This document shows positions 9,068 to 20,500 of a DNA stretch of 64,000 nucleotides, piece by piece (positions within the stretch are counted from its first letter, which is position 1; each line of letters begins with the position of its first letter). The translations under genes and the position numbers were made by a program. Source of the DNA: Smittia aterrima. Taxonomy: Eukaryota; Arthropoda; Insecta; Diptera; Chironomidae. The DNA is taken from NCBI GenBank assembly GCA_033063855.1, contig CP093831.1:24304001-24368000 (forward strand), given 5' to 3'. The notes under the pieces were generated by a model. The model saw nothing but the letters and a program-made list of their open reading frames with translations. It had not been told where the DNA came from and did no database searches.

Positions 9068-10888
9068 ATGACTGAAATCGATTGGAATTACTTGCCCGAG
9101 CACAATTGGATTCAAATATTTGGAAACTTAGACTTCAAAAGTCTTCTGAACGTCACCGAGACTTGTACGAAATTTGCTGAATTATTTGCTGACACAGAAA
9201 GTTTAAGTGACAAAGTGAGAATTGTCATAGATATTTCGAATGATATCACAACAAAATTGACAATCCTGGAACAATCTAATCGACGATATGAGAATTTGAA
9301 AATCAAGGGAGAAATCTATAAGAAATGGACTTTCGGTGAAGATAGACGTGCTATTCGTCCAAACAGGGGCATCACAACCAATGATGCGATCAAAATTCGA
9401 GAAGCTTTCGGCAGCTCAGTTGTTGACTTAATTTTAGAACACGTAACTAGTCACTTCGATCTCGAAACATTGCTGGCGACGTTCGATAAGTTGAAGAGTT
9501 GTTCACTAAACTTTTTGAGATCAAATTGTGATGGTCCAGAATCTAACGAGCAGCAATTCAGTGAAGAGCAACAGGAAAACTTAATTCGGATAGCGAATCC
9601 ATCAGTAAACATTGAGCGAATTGATTTCGAGCAATCTGCAGTTGTTTGCATGAACATTTTTTGGAACCTAACAAAAGTGAGAACTTTAACATTCAATGAA
9701 TTGTCTAAAAAAGGAATGGAAATGGCAGAAAAGTTCTTGATGAAACAGAAAAATCTCAAGGAACTTTGTTTTATTTATTGCAAGCTAATATTTAAGACAA
9801 AGCTGATTAAAACAATTCCGTTCCAACTTGAAAAGTTTTCACTTAGATCAGGAACTTGGAAAAGCCCTGAGAATACAAGAGATTTCTTTCTCAGTCAAAG
9901 AAATTTGAAATCAATTGAGTTGAGCCTTAAAGAATACAATGAAGATGAATTGTTTGATCTGCTCTTCAAGCAAATGTTGCCTTCAAATAAAAACTTGAAA
10001 TCCATTTCCATTTCAACTTGCCTCCCGTGGTTTTTGGAAGGTGTCGTTCCAAGATGGCCAATCTCTGACGACGATACTTTGATAACAAAAATCAGAGCAT
10101 GCAACGACATCTTCTCACCAAATGTTAAGGAGCTCAAGTATGAGAAAAGACGAGAGGAAAAGACAAATGCATTCATGCAAAGCTTCGTCGAGATCTTTCC
10201 AAACTTGACAATTTTGTGTCTCGATTATTGTTTGAACAAAGAAGAGTTGAGACTTATTTCATCGTTTAAACATTTAGAATCACTTTCATTTGAATCGAAA
10301 ACTTCTGACTTGATAGAACTTCAAGTTACATCGAAGAACCTGACGACAGTGAAGTATGGCAGTAGAGAGAGGCCATCGGAATTTTTGGATGAAGCTGTTT
10401 GTCAAATGTCTAACATTCATCTTATGCAAAATTATACATATGGAGAGAAATGGAGAAATTACCTTTTATGTTACAGTCAAGAAGAATCTTTAACAAACTT
10501 TGAATGCCTGAAAGAATTCTTGGATCGTCATCCAACGATTCGACATCTCTCGCTCGATACTCCGCGAATCTCCCAGTTGGGCTTTTATCCAATCGATGAG
10601 ATATTGGCAAAGCATCTCCCAAATCTTGAAAGCTTTTGCGACAAATTCACTTTTATTGACCCAACAACTTTGAGAAGTATTTTGAGTAAATTGAAAATGA
10701 TTGGATCCTTGCACATTCGAGTTAACGAAGAGAATCAAAAAGAAATCCAAGAGATTTGTGAATTTGAAAATGTTAAACTTAAATTTCAAGAAATTAAAGC
10801 TACTTATGAAAAAATAAGAGAAGGCTATACCAGAGGAACGTTTCCATTCCGTCATGTCGGTGAAGTTGTAGATTTAGACTTAAGTTGA
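9068..10888 (+). CDS. F-box/LRR protein, family 1 copy C (606 aa), inverted
   Basis: Third member of family 1, in opposite orientation to copies A and B and on the other side of the ABC transporter gene. F-box at about residues 5-45 and leucine-rich repeats throughout, in one coding exon. The 5' UTR intron is 9011-9067 and its acceptor AG abuts the ATG, as in A and B. The C-terminal tail (after about residue 570) differs strongly from A and B, while the repeats are close to identical over long stretches. Predicted substrate adaptor of an SCF ubiquitin ligase. Retention of the UTR intron and flank shows DNA-level duplication, not retroposition. Confidence 0.88.
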   Translation: MTEIDWNYLPEHNWIQIFGNLDFKSLLNVTETCTKFAELFADTESLSDKVRIVIDISNDITTKLTILEQSNRRYENLKIKGEIYKKWTFGEDRRAIRPNRGITTNDAIKIREAFGSSVVDLILEHVTSHFDLETLLATFDKLKSCSLNFLRSNCDGPESNEQQFSEEQQENLIRIANPSVNIERIDFEQSAVVCMNIFWNLTKVRTLTFNELSKKGMEMAEKFLMKQKNLKELCFIYCKLIFKTKLIKTIPFQLEKFSLRSGTWKSPENTRDFFLSQRNLKSIELSLKEYNEDELFDLLFKQMLPSNKNLKSISISTCLPWFLEGVVPRWPISDDDTLITKIRACNDIFSPNVKELKYEKRREEKTNAFMQSFVEIFPNLTILCLDYCLNKEELRLISSFKHLESLSFESKTSDLIELQVTSKNLTTVKYGSRERPSEFLDEAVCQMSNIHLMQNYTYGEKWRNYLLCYSQEESLTNFECLKEFLDRHPTIRHLSLDTPRISQLGFYPIDEILAKHLPNLESFCDKFTFIDPTTLRSILSKLKMIGSLHIRVNEENQKEIQEICEFENVKLKFQEIKATYEKIREGYTRGTFPFRHVGEVVDLDLS

Positions 10889-12123
10889 ATAAAGAGATTT
10901 ACAATTATAGGAGTGACGAACTATTAGTTGAAGAAATTTATTGTAACTGAAAAATTGTAAGAAAAACAAAATAAAAATTCCATTCAAAATAATTATTTTT
11001 CGATTAATTTTATTTTCGTCAGATTCAGTTGACAATATAAGTTATGAGTAGAAGAGAAATAATTATGATATCATGCTTTTCCTTATCAAACAATATTTGT
11101 GATAGATTTTCTTTCTTCTTGAAGGTATTTTTGTAGTTCGATTTAATATTAGAAAGAGCTTGTGGTGAGAAAACTGCATTTTATAGATTTTTCTTATGTT
11201 TCTGTTGATTGTGAGTGCTGAAGGTTCATCCCAAAAGCAATGAGCTCATTGGGAATCTTTAGAAAAATGTTCGGGATTTCCAATGGCGTCATTCAAACTC
11301 TTCCACTTTGGACTTTCTTCTCGTGAAACTAAAGGCACGGCCTACACGTAATTTCTATAGTAATTGATGTGATAAATTTTATTTTCTTCTTTTTGTGTCA
11401 TAAACATTTATTCTTCTTCTTCTTATTCCCTTTTTACAAAACTAAATCTCGAAACTCTTCTCTTGTCGTTCTCCAACTTGTCTTCATATCCGAAGCATTG
11501 ATTCAATTTTTCTTGGAAGGCTGTTCCCAATCTCACATTTTACTCAGTCCATTAGATTCACGGTTTTTAAATTTTTCTTCTTAATCGCTAATGTATTTTT
11601 AGAAAAATAGATAAATTAATGTGCAAGCTATAGTGCCATACGAGTTCATCTTCATCTTAAGTAATATTTTGTTTATTTACAGCTTAAAAATATAGTTCGC
11701 ATGTCTCTCTGCATTGAGACTTTATCATTTTGTCCCTGTTTGCTTACAATTTTTTTTCTGTTTTCAGTTTCTTGAAGAGAAGACGACTTTATATAAAGCT
11801 TCTCGTTTCCTTACTCTCGTCTTCTTTCATAAAGTTTATTGCTTTCTTTGCGACTTTCCAAGCTTCATCTTTCATTCTTTCTTTTATTTTTTATCAGTCC
11901 ATTGCTTTCCACTTCCAATTAGCACTCAAAAATAATTCTATGATGATGATATTAATTGATAAATGTAAAAATAATGTTTCAATCCACGCGATCGTAAAAA
12001 AATAGAATTCAATGATCAGAAATTTTACTTTTCGTCTACGAGTTAATGTTTCTCGTATTTTTGTCTGATTTTTGAAAACCTCTCCGTGTTCGGTCATCGC
12101 TCGAACTTGATGAGGATGACAGT
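10889..12123. other. Intergenic, no gene seen
   Basis: AT-rich DNA between the 3' ends of F-box copy C and the 1547-residue gene, which are convergent. Only T-rich short open frames with no protein-like composition are present. AATAAA-type signals after 10888 could end copy C. Confidence 0.6.
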
Positions 12124-15100
12124 TTATGTGGAGGCACTGTTATGTTTTGTTGATTCGTCTCTCGAGCGTCTATCGGTTTTGGCTTGAGGAATAACGGTCA
12201 AGGACTTAGGAATTTTAGAGAGCAATGCTGTGTCCATCATCATTCCCGAGCCGAAATGTCCCATTGCGATTTGATTGGCAAATGCAACTGCTGCGTCTGC
12301 TTGAGTATTGATGTCTGATTCACTGAAGAGAGATCTCCATGCAAGCAATTGCTCAGCAGGTTGAAGGTTGTTGACAGTCTTTGATAACTCCGATAAGGAT
12401 GATGCAGCGAGGAGACCTGGAAACGTATTGCTTGCTAAAGCTTTAACTGCAGTGAGCGGCGGTGGACCAGATCCAGCTCCATTTTGAAAACGTTTTCCAT
12501 TCGACTCTAAGTTTGCATTCAATGGAATCAACGAGTTCTGCTCGAGAATTTGATTTGGAATATTCATTTTGCTGTTGTTGCCACTGTTGCGAGGACTTGT
12601 TGATGGCGCTGGAGCTTTGAAGTTGTCTTTCTCCTTTGACATTGGAATTATTGACAAACTGTTATTCGAATAAGAGTTGCCCGCGCCATTCGGTGATCCT
12701 GATTGTTGATTTTGAGATTGCTGACGAGACTTTTGGTTGAGCTGCTGCTGAAGCTTCTCGCGACGAATGATGCACATTCGATTGTAATCATTGATTGTGA
12801 TGTGGAAAGGTTTCCCACCCGACATCACTTGGACAAGTGCAGGCAGCTTACGTCCATCAGCAGTTTGATACAAAGGCCCTCCAGCGTTGAGTGTAGCACT
12901 TGAGCCGCTGTTGATAGGAATCAATGTCGGACGCCATAACTTTGTGCACTGTTTGCGTTCTTGAGGCGTCAAAGTGTCGGGGAGAACGATCAAATTTCCA
13001 TTTGCCGATCCGCTCTGCGAGGTTGATGACGAATTTGTTGTTGGCGTGATTGAGACTGACGAGGAAATGAATGTTGTTGGAGATTCCGAAGAATCTTTGG
13101 CACCCGATTTCGATTCCTTGACTTTCTGTGTTGGCTTCGATGCGAAAGAAATCAATTCGGGCGGCGAAGTTTTCTTTGGCGTTGCCTCATCAGATTTCGA
13201 AACTTTTTGCTTCGGACTGCCAACGTCACATTGCGAGGCTTTTCTCTTCAACAACGAATTTCCAGGTTGCGGTGTGATCGTAAGTGCATCGTTCGACTTC
13301 ACCTTTGACTTTGTCGATGGAATGATTGAAATTTCTGAGAAGTTTCCACCGTGAACTGGAGATGTTGATGGGATGTTGTCGTACGATCTCAATCGATTCC
13401 TCACAGACTCCGAATAAGAAATTGCTGAGTTTGAAGCTGACGGCGACAACACGAGATCGCCATTGCGATAATATTTCTCCAGCAAGATTAAGTGACGAAT
13501 AAAGCTCGATTGGTTACCGTAAGGTCGTTGCAAATGCTCCCACAAAGCTTTCGTTACTTCATCATATTGAACTGTCATCTGTGCTTTGACCCAACCGTCA
13601 GCAGTTCGTTGAGAACTGTTTGTGTTGAACGGCATGTTCACTTGAAGTCCCATTTCCTCTTCACCAGGGAAAAGCTCACGCATCGAAATATTCGGATTCG
13701 ATTTCAAAGCTCGAGCCATTTCATTGTTGTCGTTGATTTCCTTTCGTTTACGTGAAAGCTCATTCTGAGATTTATTTGACTTCGGTGGATGTTGAGTTGG
13801 TCCCTTGTAGTGAGGATTACGAATTGCGTGAGCTGGTGGAGAGGGACAGTCCAATGGAAAGGGAACATCGTAGCCAACCATTACATCGTTGTCTAACATA
13901 ATGTGACCGCTGGGAGCTGGTGATCCTTTCATTGACGTTATCGTGACTTCTTTGTTTAGGCGATCGCTGGGTTTCTTAGGCTGAATCTTTCCGTTTCTTA
14001 TAGTCAACGTTAAGTTATCGTTTCGCATTGGAATCTCCTGAATCTCATCGTCATCGACTGTGATCACTTGACGTCTATCGAAATCAGATTCCAAGTTGTT
14101 TTGCTTCAGTAATCTTTAAAAGAATTTATTGATTAGTTAAAATTCAAATCGACAAATGTCATTGAACTCACTTTTTTGTGTAGTTTTTAACGAAATCAGC
14201 TTTTTGTGTTTTTGGCTCTGGCGGCTTGAAGAGCAGATTGTTGTAGTATGAGCATAATTTGCAGACGACGAGCGTTGAGTTCACCAATTTCATTTGCATG
14301 CCTTGCTCTCCCAATAAGTTCTCGAGTCGTGAAATGTCCTGAAGAGAAAAATTTTCATTAAAATCTAAAAAGAAAAATTGAGTTTTAATATTTTTACCTG
14401 ATTGATGTAAAAAATGTGATTTCTCGGCAATTTTCTTTTGCACATAGCGCACACCATGATGTGACTAAGCGCTGAGAAATGTTCCTCGCAAATAGAAACG
14501 TTCGCGTTCGTTGGCTGAAGGTCCATGTCGACTTGAAAGATTTTCGAGATCGTCTTCTTCATTTTCATGAACCATTTCTTGCGAATATTATGAACAGCGT
14601 TCTCATCGCAATCAATGACATTGCATGTCCCATAAGTACGATCAAAGTTGTTCTGGTTTTGTTGAGCATTGTTACTGGAGCTTTGAAGTTGTGATGGAGC
14701 CGAGAGTCTCTTAGATTTGTACGATGGACAGTTAGCACGTCGATCCACATGTCGGAAGCATGCGTCACATAAGCAGCTGTCTTTAGTTAATTTCTCTTCG
14801 CCTAGAAAGAAATTTATTTGAGTTTCAAACTTTGTATGCTTGAATATTTTCCTTCGACTTACTGTCAAGAATTTTCTTCTGTCGGTCAGCGGATTTTATT
14901 TGCGCGATGTGACATGGAGTGTCGTAGAGTCCAAACTTTCCGCCGCAGTAGAAACATTGATCCTTGCAGAGACGCTCTGGATGAACTTTGAACGACGACG
15001 CCTTCTCCGGAATTACTAAGGATTGGTCAAGTTCTTTGTTTACAACTGGTTCATGGTTTTGGTTTTGTTCATTACTTGGAGCTACTTGGTCTACAGAAAT

Positions 15101-17509
15101 ATTTTACCAAAAAAGCAAAAGTCAAACATTTCTCACATCAACAATCATCAGAAATAATTTAACGATAATCCTTGAGTTTCACGAATGAAAATCATCAAAG
15201 ACCATCGAGTAATATAGAAATTCACGAGGATGCTCAGTCAACTCGCGAATTTTCGGTTAAAGCTTTTTCTAATCTACAAAGTTAGAATCTCATCGACGGT
15301 TAAACTATCGCTACGAATCATTTTGTTAGAAACCTTTCGCCCGATCACCGAATCGCACTCTTCGTCGACGCATGTTTCTGTCAGATTTTTGAAATCATGA
15401 AATGAACATGAGGATTGTGAAGCTGTTGATGAATGTGAGTGAGAAATGTAAAACGATAAACGTGCAGATGAACAAATTCGTCTGACAAAAGCATGCTCAA
15501 CACTAAAATCGATTAACTCGTTTTTTTTTATCGGAAAACTGTAATTAAGTCTGTTAAAGAAAAGATTTTGTTTGTAGAACACACACCATGGTTATATGAG
15601 CGATTATGACTTTTACGACTTATCGCACCGTGACTCTCCGAGGCGTTTGCTTCCTTCTGAAAGATGAAGAATAAAGAGACAAATAAGAAAGTGTCATGAA
15701 GAAGAGAAAAGGTTTCAAACTTACTTCTTGGATTGTGTAGAACGACTCCGATGAGTTTGATGATCCGTTTGAATCGCGATCACGATTTTTCTTCTGAATC
15801 GTCAACTTTAATGGCTCACGAGTTCGCCGCTTCTCCTTGTCATTCCGATTCAGTTTGATGATAGTTTTCAACGTTCCAGTGTATTGAGGATCATAGCTGT
15901 AAGAATCCTTCTTAGGCTTTCGTCCTGTTGGCTGTGATGCGATGGCTTTGGCGAGCTCTTCCTTTCGTTTTATTTTAGCAAGCTTTGCTTCATCTGCAGC
16001 TTTGTGAGTTAACAACCCCAAAGTCATTAAATGCGATTCCTTCTGCTTGAAGAGTTCACACTCAGCTGTGTCTGGCTTACGAAGATTCTCGTCGACGACA
16101 ACTTTCAAGCGATCTTCAGAACGAGGCGAGTTGCTTCCAACTGACTTTGGACTCTCAACGTTGTTCTCCTTGTTTTCTTCATCTGATTGTTGTTCTTTTT
16201 CACTTGAAGCTTTCTCGACTGAAACTTCATCAACGTTTTCCGGCTCTTTCTTAATTTCAACCTTTTCTGAATCAGAATCTTTCTCAACTTTGTCGCCGTT
16301 GATTACTTCTTCTTCTTTCTCTTCAACTGATTTCATTTCGACATCATCTGCAGTGACTGGCTCTTCACTTTTAATTACAGACTCGACGACTTTTGTCTTT
16401 TCTTGAACTTTCACAATTTCACCCAACTTTGGATCTTGTTCGATTCCCAAGTTGTTTTCCAAGAAGTCTGGTTTGTCGTACAAGTGTTGAACACTTTCTG
16501 TGTCCATTTCCTCGCTAACAAGTTCAGGACTTAACGAAGGATGCTTCTCGGCAGTCTCTGAAGAGTCAACTGTGATGCTAATTGCCTTCGAACTTTCCTT
16601 CTCGGCTTTGATGCTTGCGATAGAGAGCGCTGGTGAAATTGAATCTCGTTTCGAATCAGATTTATCGAGTGCTTGAGAACGACGACCAGTGAAAGGACTA
16701 TCACGATCCTTTATCGTGCTTTTGCGTTGACGAGTGCTACGACGAACATTGAGCAAGTCTAAAGATGAATTGCTCTTCTCGAGCTTAACGTTTGATTCCA
16801 TTGAAGCTTCTGATTCATTGATGTCCTCGGACTTTTCACGAGAATCTCCTTCGATCTCTGGTTCAATTTCGACTTCAACTTCTTCCTCCTCTTGCGATTT
16901 AACTTCTTTCTTTTCAAGTTTTTCCGCTGCAGGCTTACGACCTGGTTTGCCTTTCTTCACTACAACTTTTTCTTCCTCTTTTACGCCATCCTCGGCCTTT
17001 GCTACGCCACTTAGGCGACGACCAATGACGCGGTTAGACGATTTTATTGGCAAAGGGAGCGTCTTTCGTTTCATCATGGCTTGACGACGAGCCAAAGCTA
17101 AGATTGCTGACTTTCTTTTCATATTTTGAGCTTTTGTTAGTTTTCTGGTTCGCGGTGTGTCAGGATCATTGTTAGGCTCTTCAATGTCTTTGACATCTCC
17201 ACTGGATTCCTCTTCCTTTTCTTCTTCCTTGACCGGCTGTCTCTTTGTTCTTGTATTCGGAGTTTTCGGTACATTCGCAACATCAACAGAAGCTGTGCTG
17301 CTCTGCGTGTCTTCACTTAGACCAACCGAATCATTTCCGTCTTCATTTTCCGACTTCACACTCAACACTCCTGAGCGATTGCGAGACATTCTCTTCAATT
17401 TGATTGCAGTGCTTGTTGGTTTGAGACTTGGCGTTATTGATAAAGGTTCAATCGGCGGGACAGGAGTTGGAGAGTCTGTTTTCAAACGCTTATCTCGCGT
17501 TGAAGCCAT
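12124..17509 (-). CDS. Large nuclear-type protein with Cys-rich zinc-binding-like module (1547 aa), family not recognised
   Basis: Seven coding exons join in phase: 17509-15725, 15656-15587, 15090-14863, 14801-14398, 14338-14172 and 14113-12124, with a non-coding part of the first exon starting at 17541 after an acceptor (TTCCCACAG). That is six coding segments plus an upstream UTR exon. Residues 1-595 are low-complexity, rich in Lys, Glu and Ser, with a conserved-looking block near 515-595 (GLLTHKAADEAKLAKIKRKE; TGTLKTIIKLNRNDK). Residues about 660-720 hold a Cys-rich module: C660, C664, C667, C678/H679, then C704, C706, C709, H712, C719. More Cys pairs follow (CNVIDC, CEEH, CAMC, CKLC). The C-terminal 660 residues are Ser/Asn/Gln-rich with an ordered block KALWEHLQRPYGNQSSFIRHLILLEKYYRNGDL. 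Composition suggests a chromatin or transcription factor; I cannot name the family. ATG 17509 is chosen because the earlier one (17557) lies in the intron. Confidence 0.8.
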
Positions 17510-17557
17510 TGCGTAATGATGATTTGATGAATTATTAATATCTGTGGGAATAAACAT

Positions 17558-20500
17558 AAATCGTTAGGATATTTGTCAAATGGGAAAAGTCTAAGAAGAG
17601 GCAAAAAAGTTAAGCTCGCGTCGACCACGAATCTCACATGTTTGCGTTTTAAATGTTAATGAAAACTTTCATTTCTTCAGTGATGTCGAAAGAAGAGAAA
17701 AAAATGTTTGGTATGCGGATCGTGTTAGCTTTAATTTCATTTTGTATTTTCGAGCAGCAGCAGCAGAGAGCTTTGAAGAGCTTAAACTTGTTGAGCGCTG
17801 CTCAGCTCGTGTGAGTAAAAATATTCTAATGATTCTCGTCGACGCTTTAATTAACGCGAATCGACGCTATCCGTCACACAAACGAAAATAGGGAAAACTT
17901 TCGAAACAAATAAGCAAAGAGAGAAAGAAAAATCAGAACAATCGGCGTTGGAATAAATGAATATCAAACAATCGAGTGAAAACAAACACATCGACGTTGA
18001 CTTTAGAGCTGAATACATGAACGAAAATTTATTGCAAATTTTCCAAGTCTTCAGGAGCTTAAAATACTTTTTCCCTCGAGCATTTCAAAGGAGCTGAGTC
18101 TGTCAGACGACGGAAAGTGCAATTAAAAAAGAAATTGCTCCGGAAAATATCAATTGCTCTTTGCTCTCGCTCACAAAATGGTCGCTTGTTCGATTGAATA
18201 GGAAGCAGATAAAAAAGCACGTTACAGTTATGAATAAATATTTTTATGAAACCGTTCACTTCTACATTTTCTCTATGAGAGATTTAAAGAGCCCCGCGCT
18301 GTCTAAGTCGATAGCAAGCACTGAAATGTTTTCACTTCTTTCTGTTTTTCTCATCAGCACTCATCTTGCAGAACCATATTTTGCGAAAAATAAGTTGAGA
18401 GAAGAAGCCGAAGACGAAAAAGAATGAAAGAGAGAGACAGAGAGGAAAATACTTGAAGCCAACGATCAGTTCTAGGCTGAAATACTTTTTTTTATGCTCA
18501 GCGCAGCAAACTTAAGTCGAAGAAGAAAAAACTTTTTTTCCTCTACAGCCACAACAATTCATGCTTTGCAAGTTTTATGGAACAATCGTAAATGAACACT
18601 AACAGCGCACGTTCTGAGGTTGTAAAAAGCGAACTAAGTGCAAGGAGACGATTCCGAGGAGGCGATTCGAGATAAAACAGCGACGAACGGATCGCTTGCC
18701 CGAAGCCGAGCGAATAGTGACAAAGAAAAACGAGAAATATCAATTTTAGCTTTGCCGTTTCCGATGAGAAGCCTCCATATTGTTGACGAGCGTGCACGAT
18801 TGTATGTGTGAGGCCTCAAACGTGTAGACTCGTACAACTCTAGTGGAACGAAGCACAGAAAGAAAAAATTATAAAAATTTCACTACAAGAACAGAAATTT
18901 AGCTTCGAATGGATTCTCGCTATTTAAAACTTTTCTTTTTCGTCTGAATTTTCCGTTTCATTAATACGCGAGCAATGATCGCCGAGTCGTCGAGAGAAGA
19001 TCAAACTTCAGGTTTTCTCGAACGACGATTCAAGTTTATTCTCTTTCAGAATCTCCGCTCTAAAGTTTGCAAATATGTAACTTGTGCAAATAATAAATAA
19101 CTTTTTATTCCAATAAACATTTTCATTGCGAAGCTGAAAGATATCGCATCGATTGCTTGTATCTGTGCTTTATAACATTTTTATTCTTCGGTGTGGGTTC
19201 GTGAGCTGTGCTTCTCTTCTCCCACATCACGGCTTCGCTTTGCTTGTTCGATGTTCGAGACGCAAGAAACAAAAAATATTTTCTATCAGCATTCGCATTA
19301 ATTATTTTCTCGTTCGTAATCACCGGAGCCACCCCAAAAGCACCTCGAGCTTTTCTCTCTGAATTAAGATTTAGTTTTCAAAGTAGAGTGGGAGATACTT
19401 TTCACAACCACAAGCGAGTTACGTTGCTGTAAACTTCCACATCAACACCACATTTTGTACTGAGTAATCTTTTTTCGAAACGCTCATTTATTATTTTTAT
19501 ATTTTTGTATGTCAAACGAAAACTTTTCTTTCGACTAGTATTGCTCTTTATGCTGCTTGGAGATCAATGTTGACTAACGTATTCAGATTGATGTTTGAAA
19601 AGGGGATGAATTCAATTAAATACTCAATCGAGGTTGAAGTCTCAAGGATGCGTTGTCCATAAAGTTCATTAATGATTCATCGTGTGAACATGCAGTGGAA
19701 AATAATAACCGCGTGTGTCTTACTGGGGATTAATAATAGAAGCTGATGTCGTCCATGAAACTCAACTCTCGATGTATAAGTTGCGAGGAAATATGTTCCG
19801 AGGGAAAGCTTTTTAGCCATTTTGTGGAAAATGTCGATGTGTTTGAGCTTTTATACACGCGCCGCTCAAGCTTTAATGTAGATAGCTTGGCACCATTTCG
19901 CTGACGATGACGTTAGCGAAACATCAAGCGGAGCTTTTCTTGTTTTTTTTCGATTGCCGTGAACTGTTATCTAATCTCGAAAGGTATCAGCGCGAGCGAG
20001 AGCAGAAAAAGAAATATGAAAGTGAACATAACTTTACGACACAAAAGGAACTTTTGACCATTTTGAGCTTTAAAATGTCAAACTGGGTTCGATCGAAAGT
20101 GGAGCAATACAATCAAGGATTAAGAGCAAATGAATTATTTTTTCATGATATAAAATAATTTTTCTGAAGCAAGGATAATGGACACGACAGAATCGATTTC
20201 ATTTCAAAACTTTATTTGGGAGAAAATGTGTCACAGCGATTTGTACTTTGCATAGGCTTCCTAAGTCAATAAAGCTTTTCAATTACGGTCGAAGGAGAAG
20301 TCGACTCGTCCTTAGAAAGTTTCGCAATTGTTTGAACTTAATTCGCAATCAACAGTTTGGCGCTTTGTTTAAGCGAAAAATCTTGTTTAACACTGCGTGA
20401 GAAAACTGTCTCAATGAACTCACATAAACAGTTCATTTTATGTGAGAAATTTCATTAATTTTGTGCTTTCTGTTGTGTAACTCGCTCAGAGTTTAAATAG

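Noticed and set aside
15274..15582. 102-residue open frame inside an intron of the large nuclear-protein gene
   Set aside because: Skipping it gives perfect phase between exons; no splice sites fit it and its composition is chance-like. It could only be an alternative exon if transcripts show it.
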